Positions 47,428-58,149 of a DNA stretch of 64,000 nucleotides are shown piece after piece. Within the stretch, counting starts at the first letter, position 1, and each line of letters opens with the position of its first letter. The notes below the pieces were generated by a model. That model worked only from the letters and a program-made list of their open reading frames with translations, was not told the DNA's origin and ran no database searches. This DNA comes from Climacium dendroides. Lineage: Eukaryota > Streptophyta > Bryopsida > Hypnales > Climaciaceae. The position numbers and the translations under genes are program-made. The stretch covers positions 9,052,001-9,116,000 of the forward strand of contig OX467082.1 of the NCBI GenBank assembly GCA_950106755.1, in the 5' to 3' direction.

Positions 47428-47570
47428 ATCTTTGCGCTTGGGGCAATGACGCAGTTAGTGAGGTTCTACCGAGACGCGTCAATTGCTGGTTGAAAACTAT
47501 TTCCAACCCCCCTGCGGTGCCCGCAAGGGCGCCCCAGAATTTCTGAAAGGTTGGCCCTAGGCTCCAACCT
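47428..47570 (+). ncRNA. U4: U4 spliceosomal snRNA gene, copy 2
   Basis: Same length and structure as copy 1: 5' stem-loop with kink-turn, central hairpin, Sm-like site AATTTCTGA and 3' hairpin. Two differences from copy 1 were seen over 143 nt. G to A in the central tetraloop turns GCGA into GCAA, still a GNRA loop. C to G lies in the 3' hairpin loop. All stems are intact, so both genes look functional. The sequence right after it (GGAATATCACCACAGAAA) still matches the flank of copy 1, then jumps to the equivalent of the SEN2 upstream region. Confidence 0.93.
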
Positions 47571-47617
47571 CCAAAATTCGAACTAAACGAGGAATATCAC
47601 CACAGAAACAAAACGAT

Positions 47618-48120
47618 TGATCACATCTCACCGAATTTCAACATCGTTTTTCTAACGCACTCCAACGTTCTTACTAAAAATTCATTCTGCACAAAGGAGT
47701 GCAAAAAGATCTGTTACAAAGGACACAGTATTGTCGATAATTTGGGTTCAAATATTGTAAGTGATGCCTGCGTCCTGTAATAACATTAAACATCAGTACT
47801 GGTCGGAATTTAGAAAAAAAATCCGGTTGCTTGAGGACCTTGTTTGGCAAAGGTAATCCATGCATTAGTGAAGAAAATCTAGCCTTCTCTCACTGCATAC
47901 CCTACTAACAGAAGTCCACGCTGCCCGATTTTTTCATTTCCAACAGAGAGTCCCTCTCGAGACGCAATAATATCAGGGTTTAGGGTTTTAGAATTTCACA
48001 ATGACTCCTCTGGGATGGCTATGGATTCCCAATTTGAACGGAACTGAATGTGACCAGCTCTGAAGGTAGCAAATCTAACCTTCAAATCTCTCCAGCCTGA
48101 CAGTGAATAACCTCTTAAAC
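47618..48120. repeat. diverged duplicate of the SEN2 upstream region (SEN2 absent)
   Basis: Collinear with 1456-1930. The equivalent of 206-1455, which in copy 1 holds the entire SEN2 coding region, is missing. The duplicated block is therefore U4 plus the SEN2 leader, without the gene. Confidence 0.7.
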
Positions 48121-48886
48121 AGAGCTTCAGCCACGCACTATACGGGGCGATATTTCCCTCGTGACATTGATAGAATCTAGGACCTACTAGACCTTTAATA
48201 AAAGGAATCTGGGGACCTAGAAGCTTGCCTGAGAGTGGTCAACTACAACTTACCCTTCAACAACGACGTGTCTGGTGAGTTGTAGTAAGGCCAATGATAA
48301 ACGCAATCCCTTTTTCCGTATTAATGAACTCCGTGAGCAACTCTTCGAAATCCGAAGTAAATCATAGAAAGATTGTTCTCAGCCAAGTCAACACGGGAAA
48401 AAAAGCAACACTGCTCCATCGAAATCATGCAAGTTGGGTGTTCCAGGGTTAAATGCAGAAAGAAACTCCATCCAATCTTCACCTCCAACAAATATTCCAT
48501 AATTCTATCAATTATATGTGGAAAATGAGCCCGTATTTAATATCAGTAGTCCGCTCCCACTTGTAACAAAAAGTGCTTACTACAAGCCCTCAAAATCTCA
48601 AATAAGAACTTCCAATACATGAGAATTCAAACTCGAACTGGCTACACCAAAAGAGAATTTTACGTCAGAAGAAATCCAAGTGTAGAACATTTTGTTGGAA
48701 AATTTGCTGAGGAGAAGCTCCTGTGCTCTCATTCTTGCCAAGGAGTCAAACCAGAACTATCTCAAAGATGCCAATACTACCAAAATTGGTCGCTCCTACT
48801 TCAGAAGTCCAAACAGTTCATTTGAGAACGGCTTCCGTAGAATTGATACATAATATTGAGCCCTGTCAATAGTGAGATTTGTTTCT
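48121..48886. other. 3' flank of pICln
   Basis: Mixed-composition sequence with no recognised gene. It probably includes the pICln 3' UTR in its right part. Confidence 0.4.
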
Positions 48887-51601
48887 TTACTTGCCATCAG
48901 ATTCCTCTTCTTCTGCATCTTCGAAACGTGAATCTTGATGTATCAACTGGAACAAGAGAATAAAATCAATCAGTGCAAGCAAAAAATAGTACTCTATTCA
49001 AATTTGATAGTGTATTATTAAACTAAGAAACATAGGCCTTATTTTACTTCGCTTGATGAGGATAGAATTCTGAGGGGTTATAAATGAAGTTCAACAGTAT
49101 GTCAACACTCGTAATAAACGTACCTCTGCGAGGTCTACATTTAAATCAATGTTGTTGTTCTCATGTTTAGCTCCGATGCCATTTCCCAACACTTCTTCCT
49201 CATCAAAGATCCAATCAGCTTCACCTTCTTGTTCTGTCCACAAAATAGATTTTGTTTTTGGAAACAACAGTCAATTAGTGTTTATCAAACAGAATGTCAG
49301 AACTTGCAGCCTAAGACTAAAAATCAAGCCTTATTGAAGCTGATAAATAATGCACCTCCACAAAACTGTCTTGCAATACAATATCACAAACAAGAGTCAT
49401 CAAATATTCTAAAAGTCAGTTGTAGAGTTTATCGTGTCCCACACATGAAATAGAAGATAAAATCGTAAAACCTAATACGTGGAGAGTGGATGAGAACGCA
49501 ATTCAACAGACTGGCGAAGGTGTACGTACCAACTTCTGCATCGGGGTTCAATAGAGCGCAATCGCACAACACTTGAAACAGATGATCCACTGTCGTCAAA
49601 GGTATAGAATTAAGGCGTTCCTTCGTAATAGAAACCGCAAGACGAGGCAAAAATCTACCAGCACCAGATAGAGAACGAGAATAACATAGCGCTGACCACT
49701 GCACTAGAAATACTAGACGAGCTGCACATTAAATCAATAAGCTCATTCACCGCCAGTGACAATCCGAGATTCTCTTTGCCCTCCAGATACTAAGAAGCTT
49801 CAGTTCAGAAACCCACGGCGACAGCAACTAGAACACTGAAGCAGTCCTTTCAATGCACACTTACAGCCATGACAAAAAGAAACGCAATTTAGCAAAACGA
49901 TGACAAGAACATCAATGAGTGAATAGGAATTTGCAGGATACAGACACTGGGGTCTTTAGGAACAAGCCGCATTTCTTCAACAACGGACAAATCGCTGACA
50001 GAGCCATTTGTTTCAGTCGGAAGGGACTCTTCTGCATCATCATCTTCATCGAACTCATTCTCCTCCTTTCCAGTCTCAATCTGCATATATTTCAAACCAA
50101 ATTTCTCTTCAACAATCCTTCTTAAAGGAAATCGTATTATACACAATGTTTCTGCATGAAGTAATCGAGCATCTACCCTAAGAAAATCTCAAGTAGAATT
50201 CTGCAGAACTCAATCGAAATGCAAACCTGAGTGTAGATGCACGGCTCCGGATAAGCTTCAACATCTCTAGAGATAGCGTGCATAGTCAGTGCAATGAAGG
50301 AAACACCGTAGCCCTTATGCACATCCTCGTTACTGAACCAAACCAAGCGTCTGCCATTCCAACGAGCAAAGATTGCCTTAGTCGACATTATATGGCACAA
50401 AATTACATCATAGATTAGGGGTCCTTAATAGACATCCGCAATTTTGAATGAGACCGAGAGAATTGACCAAGAAATTCAGATACACCACATAAATTCTTAT
50501 AAGCCAGTAGGACGACACGACTGAAGAGACATCACATATAACCAATACCAACTTACAGCTTTGATTTCACACAAAATTAATATAACGATTACGAACCAAT
50601 CATTTCACTATTCAAGGCCAGTCCAAGATCGTACAATGCCGATACACTATATATGGCAACAGTATATTCACAACGTTATTAATACTAAAAGCAAATTATT
50701 TTCTTCAGAGGCCATCACAGGGACTGACAAGGCTCAGAATAAATGGAATCCTAAAACCCTAAACCCACGAGGAAACAGGAGTATGGTAATACAGAGGACC
50801 CTAGTGTATTAATTAAAACCGAAGATCACCAAGATCAACTTCCTAGGAGACTCCTTGTTTTTACAACCCAAAATATTAGAACCTAAGCGGGACAACCTCC
50901 TTGCACAAACCCTAATCGCTTCGCTCTGCTCCATAGGGTTTATGATTTATGAGAGTCAGCAAAGAAAACCTAACGCCAGAATCAGGGGTTTCATCTGCGA
51001 GGGAAACCCCTATAGTGTGCCGGGTTTCCTCCTTCCAGTACTCTAAAGTACAAAGTAGACGAAAGAGTCTACGTCATGAGCCAAAATCAGAATGGCAAGA
51101 ATCCATTCACTCCGGCTTTGTTTGCATTCTTAACTACCATCATCCCAATTACCGGTAGTCTGAAAAACTTGACAGCTTCAAAATTCAAGAACAAGCGCAA
51201 AACCAATCCAATAAATTTTTCATGAAACACCTCGCGAATCTGTGCATATCCTGGTGAAGTACGCTATTTTGTGCTCATAGAACCTACGTGTCCACGACTT
51301 GAATTTTTGTTTAAAACAGCTATGAACAGAGTCTTCAAAGAAGCGGCATAACTTCGCAGCACGTACCGGGAGAAAGACCACGAAATTAAGAAAGAAAGGA
51401 AAAAAACAAAAAACAAAGCATTGCAACCAACCTGGTTGTCACGTAGAGTGTTCCAGGACCTTCAACATGCCCCTCCCCAAGCACAACTCCCACGTCCGGC
51501 TGAATGTGCGCAATACTTTCGTCGTTCTCCGTGTCCACTACCGGCACCCCTGTTTCAGTCCGCTCCGTGACCAATTGCAAACCCAACGCCATCCCGCTCA
51601 A
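48887..51601 (-). CDS. ICLN: pICln, methylosome subunit and Sm-protein assembly chaperone
   Basis: pICln binds Sm proteins, presents them to PRMT5 and holds them in a ring intermediate before loading on U snRNAs. Six exons: 51601-51432, 50350-50227, 50080-49948, 49589-49530, 49233-49124 and 48946-48887. All phases fit, giving 218 aa, in the family range. Family motifs include DTENDESIAHIQPDVGVVLG and GPGTLYVTTR, then RLVWFSNEDVHKGYGVSFIAL, ISRDVEAYPEPCIYTQ (PH-like fold), an acidic loop ENEFDEDDDAEES, and EEMRLVPKDP. These are followed by LFQVLCDCALLNPD and the acidic C-terminal motif DWIFDEEEV. The protein ends EDAEEEESDGK. The start may be the Met at 51601 or the second Met at 51592. It is divergent from the PsbP-domain gene. 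Confidence 0.9.
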
Positions 51602-51976
51602 TGCTCACAATCGAAGTCTCAACTGAAGACAAACACGAATCTCCACAATCGAGTATCAGAATCACCGCAACGTAGAAAAAAGTAATACAAATTGCAGTGA
51701 TTTATAAACACACTAGAATCCACACTCTGCAACAGCAGGCCTTGAGAATAGGGAAGAACCTTGGACGTTAAACCCTAACAGAAATAGCTATGCGGTGACT
51801 CCTCAAGAACCGGATCCATATCCAGAAGGAATGGAGGAATTGATACACACGTAATACTCTGTCTCGGTTGATATTATGGAATCCGGATAAGATGTTCAGG
51901 GTATCAGGCATTCCAGCAGTAGAACTGCCGCTTTGACGAAGGGGAGAGACAGAGGAGCAAACTCGAGCAGGACGGA
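51602..51976. promoter_or_regulatory. shared divergent promoter of pICln and the PsbP-domain gene
   Basis: Only 375 bp separate the two start codons, so both leaders and promoters are packed here. It contains a telo-box AAACCCTAA (51771-51779), common in plant housekeeping promoters, and a GATAAG I-box-like motif (51894-51899) of light-responsive promoters. No strong TATA box was found on the plus side. Confidence 0.6.
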
Positions 51977-54900
51977 ATGGATATGGCGCTGCATTTGGCG
52001 CGACCCTGCCCGTCCCCGTTGCTACGCAGGTGCTGGTCTTCCCTCGCACTGAATTTTCACTGCACAATCCTTTATTCTTGTACACATCGCAATCGGAATC
52101 TCTTTTTTATTTTCCAAAGTCTTGAGGTTGTGAATGCGCAGTGAAAGCAGTGAGTTGTTACGGCTTCTCTGTATCGCGCATTTTATTCCAGCGTTTTTGA
52201 ATCTCATTCTACCTCTTTCTTGCGATTAGTTCGCGCTGTCTGGAGTTTTAGGGTCTGGTTGGAGCCGGTGTGGAGGATTTCGGGGCCGTTTAAGGGTAGG
52301 GTGTTACTGGTGACTCCGAAGAGATTAGGTGCTTTCTTTGATATGTACATTTTAGAGCTTGAACTGAAATTTTGAAATATTTATCACATTATGTGGCTTA
52401 AAATCTGTCCAATTATGGTTTCCACCGCCAATTGTCTGCAATTGCGGTGAGAATATCAATTCTTCTGTAGTGAACTCTGGAAACGTGACACTGGTATTAC
52501 TTTTGAGGTGTTCTTCTCGCAATCTGTCATAAATTTTCGGTCTGCTGTCATCCTGCATTCAACGTTTTCAGCTAGGACAGTGTCGGGGGCCGTGTTCGGC
52601 TATGAGGCGTATATTAAGTGTTGAGGAACGATGACAACTCTCGTTTTTCTAATAGTTTAGGAGTTTCATTCCTTCCATTGCCAGAGTTTTTGCCGAAGGG
52701 CTCCCTCTATCAGGAAATATCCTGTACTGATCAATTAACCTGTGATGCATTCGTCTGCCGAATTTCTGGAGCTTGTTGTATTGATCAGTTCAACCATTGG
52801 TGGTATTTCTTCTATATTCCATCGCTTGTTAAACTGATACTTGAAACCGTTCTTCATACTTTCCCTGGAAAATTTTATGTACCAGATCCTTTTTGTTTCC
52901 GAATTAGTTCCCTCAACCCTTGATTGTCGATTCGATTTGCTAATCTTTACACCTCGGTTGTCTCTTTATTTTGCAATGAAAGAAATATCAGAACATCTTT
53001 TCAATCGAATGTCTAAAAAGATGAACTATCTTTTTTTAGCTGCACTATCTCTCGTGCCTTCAACTTGAGTTACTAATCTCATTCGTCATTTTGTTGCAGT
53101 GACAGTCTGCAATGCAGATCTTCACAGGGCAGACAGCCTGCAAAGCTGCAATTTAGGTCTCTAAGGCCTCGATGTGACAACTTTGACACGTCTGAAGCTG
53201 AGAGTGAAAATCATGCAGATTCTCTTCAAGCATCCTCTATTTCTCGGCGACAGGCATTAGTGAAGGGACTAGTGACTGGATTTGCAGTTCCTTCGATCAT
53301 CGGTCTTCGGTCTGCTTCTGCGGAGCCAACGGGTATGGCTTTTTGAGCTTTTTTAGGAACATGTAATTTATGCATAACATGGAGGGAGAGATGCATCGCA
53401 GACAAAAATCTAAAGAATGCTTGTCTTCCCCCTTCTACAATAATTCCTGTAACTACTTTTAAAAGAAAAATAATGATTTATCTTAAACCTGAACCTATTC
53501 ATTATTTGCCTATCAACCAGTTAAGAAGACTTAATTTCAGATGGATAACAATTCTTGTAATGATTTTTAGATATACTGTCGTAAACTTTGAGCTCCTTAC
53601 AGTAAGGAAATTAACTATCAAGTTCAGCATTTATTCAATTGTAGCCCTTGAAGGAACCGTCTCTAAGAATTTGGTTCATTCATGCTATAATGTGTCTTGT
53701 ATCAAAATATCAGAAAAGAACACGGAACGTCAACAGCAGTCATGCTAGCACCGTCCGAGTGAAATTGCTTGTATAACTTTCTCAAACTTCACTCTAAATG
53801 ACGTTCTGACTAGGCGTGCACCATGTGCACCATGTTATCATGTGTTAATCTCTGTTATGCATTCTGAGAAGAGAAGGCTAAAGATTATGACCCAGGAACA
53901 TACTGCTCAATTACTTAATGGGTTCATTTAGCTTTTGGTAGATTCAGTAGCAGTTGACGGAACGACCAGGGAAGTGCAAGCTGATGAAATCAACGCCTAT
54001 ACCTACTCGTATCCTGTAACCGTCGGCAGAGGGAAAAATCTATCCTGGTAAGTAACTTCTACTTCGCTGGTAGAATTACTCTGTCTTCAGAGATTCTTCG
54101 TGTCTTCGTGCTTTTCTGATGTGATTAGTCAAAATTGGTCCTGGTGAATACTGTATTGAAGTTATCGTTACATCATTTTGCAGGGTGGAGTCTAGAAAGC
54201 CGGAGCGGTACTCGTCAGCTGCGCCTCTTTCGCGTAAGCTCTTTTAACATGTTTGGAGTTCGTCGCTACAGTAAAGGTCTTAGATAATACTTCCTGTTGA
54301 GGTTGCCCCTTTGATGAGTGCCAACTGTGAGCAAACGTAAGTCTCCTTGGGTCCTAGTGAAGCACGTGGTCCTGGTGAATGACTTGGAACGTGGTCCTAA
54401 TGAACGTGGTCCTAGTGAAACGTGGTCCTGGTGAAAGACTGTGAGCCAACTGTGAGCAAACGTAAGTCTCCTCTTTAACATGTTTGGAGTTCGTCGCTAC
54501 CACCGCTAGAAGATCTGAATGAATCGTGTCTCCAACTCTATGAAATGGTGAAGATGTTGTGTATGGTGATTCCATTTTGAAAGAGCAAATTGTACCAGAA
54601 TTATTGATATTGTTGGTCAGGTGCTAAAGGTCTTCAAGATTTCTCGTCAAGGTATTTCTTGTATGCGTTAAAGCTAAAGTTTTTGAACATATGTGCAGCC
54701 GATGCGCGACAAAGGATCGTTTCAGAACGTCTTGACTTAAAAAATAACTTTGTCATATCTGTGTCGGTAGGTTACTTCGTCTCTTATATCCTTCATTAAC
54801 TTCCATTTATGTAAGGCCTTCACTGTCATTAACTTTTTGAAAAATTTCCTCTGTTCAGATTCGAGCTCTTTAGGGCAAAGACGTGACAGTGTTTACATCA

Positions 54901-56519
54901 CTAACCAGTGTCTTTATAAGACGGAAAATTTCCTTAAAATATTCTAGGATAGGTCACAGCTACGGTATCCTTTTGAAGCTACTATCTGTGGCTTTTCATG
55001 TTCCCATACAAGCCGCTAATGCTGTCTAAAACGGATTTCTGGACCTCTTCGAATTATGTAGACGTGGTTATTTTTGGTGGAATTCGCTTGGTATAGTCCG
55101 CTTCAAAGCTGTAAATGGATGTCAACTTAGAACCTACTGTCGAATTTATCTTTTTTCGTACAACACATAAATATAAATTGTGACTTGTATTGATAGGTTG
55201 GGCCTCCAAACCCTGCATTTTTAAAGACAAAGGACATCAATTCCTGGGTACCGAAAGCTGTTGCACAATCCGTCCTTGCTGACAAATCAACTGCGGTCAG
55301 TTCTCATCTCACTGTCATGCACTTATATATAATCGTATGTGGAACGGCTAAAGAGTTTTGAATCTAATCTTACTTTGCTCTGGTTGGAATTTGAGATTAC
55401 TCACATGAGTGTTTTTGCAAACCTGTATCAGCGGATGACTATGGGACAAAGAATAGCGGAGGTCTCGATTGTGGATGCTCACAAAGAGGAGGTACAGGCT
55501 TATTCTATTCCATGTGCAATCAATGCTGGGGGCCTGTCTAGCACTTGTAGGGATTTCATAATTTCCTCTCGTGCTGTTTTTTTTTTCCGTCCTTAGATTC
55601 TAGCCGAGACTTTGGTGTCTTGGAACTGGAGATTCTGTTTAAATGAGCTGTCAATCGAACTCAAATTTGAAATCCTATTGAATTGTAGGTGGATGGTGTA
55701 CCATATTTTTACTACGAGTACCTTGTTCAGAAGTCGCCAACTATGATGGTACGAATTTGTATTTTTGCAATATTTTCAACATAGTCTACGAAGCAGACTT
55801 TTTGCCGTTGGGTATCCAAGGCTTTTGTTTGATACCATGTCTGCATTTCATTCGGGGAATGTATGTATGTACTGAAAGTGTGACGTGTTTGTTTGGCAGG
55901 AAGGTGGATTTGATGTCTATCGACATTCGGTGGCGGTGACTGCTGAAAGGGAAGGTGAGCTCTTATAATCGGTTTTCTAGTGGGTCTTCACTATCCCTCG
56001 TCGCTGATATTTCTGTTCTCTTTCTCTAAAATTTGACTCAGTCACCATGATGGTGGTTGATGTCATTTTAAGTAACCATTTAAAGAGGTTTGATGAATGT
56101 CTGTCCCTTTTCTGCCCGTGTGTCAGTCCTTCTGAAGGAGTCAAGTTACAAATGGAAAGTTTGTGGTCATCACGCTCGAGTGCATAGGCCACATGTTAAT
56201 GTTGTGGCGTGATTCCTTCAGGTTACTTATACTCTTTGAACGCATCAACTCTAGATTCGAGATGGGATATGGTGAGCTTCCATCTACCATGTTTTCTTTT
56301 CCCTTACAGAGATTTAGAGTAGCTTTTGACTCGGTATCTTGCAATGATTGCTGTCAACATTTACTTGGTCCCACCGTAGAGTGAAATTAAAATCATTAAG
56401 CCATCACTGCGCTTTTGCAGATGGGACCAGCGTTCAATGAAACTATTGCCTCCTTCCGCATGATTCCACCAACAGAAGAGTTTGTCCCTCCATATAAAGA
56501 TCCATGGCGTTTCTGGTAG
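51977..56519 (+). CDS. thylakoid-lumen PsbP-domain protein
   Basis: A PsbP-fold lumenal protein of the PPD group, whose members assist photosystem assembly. Eleven exons: 51977-52029, 53100-53332, 53942-54047, 54184-54233, 54699-54766, 55197-55295, 55432-55491, 55689-55748, 55900-55954, 56127-56158 and 56421-56519. Phases close to give 304 aa. Residues 1-~60 are a Ser/Arg-rich chloroplast transit peptide. Residues 66-92 (SRRQALVKGLVTGF...ASA) are a twin-arginine lumen signal cleaved after ASA. The PsbP fold then includes YTYSYPVTVGRGKNLSW, VPYFYYEYLVQ and SYKWK, ending FVPPYKDPWRFW. The exon 9-10 join is shorter than usual for this strand (VTAEREVLLKESSYKWK). The large first intron (1070 bp) makes exon 1 less certain. 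Confidence 0.85.
54345..54440. repeat. 16-bp minisatellite and flanking duplication in a PsbP-gene intron
   Basis: About five units of ACGTGGTCCTRGTGAA lie in the intron between exons 4 and 5. On either side GTGAGCAAACGTAAGTCTCC (about 54323 and 54450) and ACATGTTTGGAGTTCGTCGC (about 54246 and 54479) are each present twice, so a ~230-bp segment has been duplicated or expanded here. Each copy adds a GTAAGT donor-like site. Confidence 0.75.
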
Positions 56520-58149
56520 GCACTGTTAGATTTGGCACAATAACTTTCCCAACCTTGATGCGTCTACGGATTCCAATGTAGGGATTACGGTATTCTAGAC
56601 AAAACGCGAGTCATCTGCCCTTAGAGTTGAGTGCGTCTTGCAGCAATCGGCATAACTAGGCTTTAGACATTTGGTCAGCGACAGGCTCTCACAATTTTCC
56701 CACCTGCATACAGTGCAGTTATGAAGAAGGCACATTGATTGGTACCATCCTGCTGTTCTGCATGAATTTTGAGATCACATTTCTATGAACTTGCACAGTG
56801 CTCTTTCCGGAAGTAGTCTGCAGTGCTAGTAGTTTTGAGAGATTTTACTTCTTGCTCTGGTTCAGTTCGATGATAGATGACAGTGTGGCGACCGTGAACA
56901 CGAAGGGCTGGACCCAGTGAAGAAGCTCAAGGTTCTACTCCTCGATACAAGGAACATATTCGTTATTTTGATCAAATTTCCATAAAATGGCAAATTTATC
57001 TGAAGCGCAGTTTAAATAGCCGATCTGTTGATGGGGAGATTCAAAATTCCCGTTGGAAACTACAAAAGATCTTTACTCGTCTTATCCAAGGTTCTAGGGT
57101 AATTAAATATCAACTTCAACTCTTGAAAAATTCTTAACTTTCAACTCTTGAATGTCACATTTTGGCGTTTCAAGTTGGAATGTCAAGAGCTTTTAGTTCT
57201 GCATACACTGAATTGGTCTTCAAGTATTTATGGACCCGATGTCCAATATACATATTGGACATTTTTTAATTTTGATTCAAAAAACAAAAAACCATCAACA
57301 TCAAGGTACATGAACCCAAATGTGTGTCGTTACATTTTACACCATCTCCATTTGGGCCTTGAGTTGTACTAGTCACCCAGAATTGCCACAAATTTTCAAG
57401 ACCACCAATGGGACCAATGGAAGAGAACTATGAGGTAACCAATGGAAGTTGAAGCCTGTTTGAGGGGAGTCCAATGTCTAACTTTGAAAATCCATAGAAC
57501 TCATCTCACCTTATGCACCTTTTTCAAGTCAGGACTTTCAGAACATGGAACACCTGCCAAAATTGAAAAGCCTAGAACTCGTGCAAACTCTCAACAAAGG
57601 CTTCAAACCTAGAGTGCGGATAGGGCACCTGCTGCAACAAATATAATCGGAGCTAGAATATAACAACCAAAAAACAGCAAGGAAGAGCAAGAAAAGAAGG
57701 AACAAAAGAGGGAGTATAAACAAGTCAGGACTACAGTAAAATTACATCCGAGATCAGAAACTGCTTATTTCTCTCGAGTTTAGAGCGACAGTGATATACA
57801 TCTCGCAGACTATAATCACCTGGCCTCAGCGTTTAACACCCAAAATTCACACCAAGGCATACAGGGACCAAAAATCGAGTTTAACTAAATATAAGCACAG
57901 CAGCTGCAGCAGCAGCAAGATTGAACTTGCTATAGTAAGGGAAAAATGAACTGCTTGCGTGGCCTTCGTGAAGGACTTGTTAAAAATAGTCGTGTTTCAC
58001 ATTTCCTTGCGGGTATTTTCTCTCGATCTAATAAAAAAGAAATAGACCACTCCAGACAAGAGAAAATCTACCGTGAAAGGAAAGATCACTTCAGTTGTTA
58101 CAGAACTGCCGACTCACTTGTTGCTCCCTTTGGTGGCAGGATTCTTGGC
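56520..58149. other. convergent 3' flanks of the PsbP-domain and DUF630/632 genes
   Basis: It contains the 3' UTRs of both convergent genes. No separate gene was recognised. A CAG/GCA-rich short run is at 57900-57920. Confidence 0.5.

Noticed and set aside
47302..47493. A 63-codon open frame containing a stretch also readable at the start of the window, looking like a conserved small peptide
   Set aside because: The conservation is at nucleotide level, continues past the stop and is fully explained by the U4 snRNA gene with its hairpins and Sm-like site.
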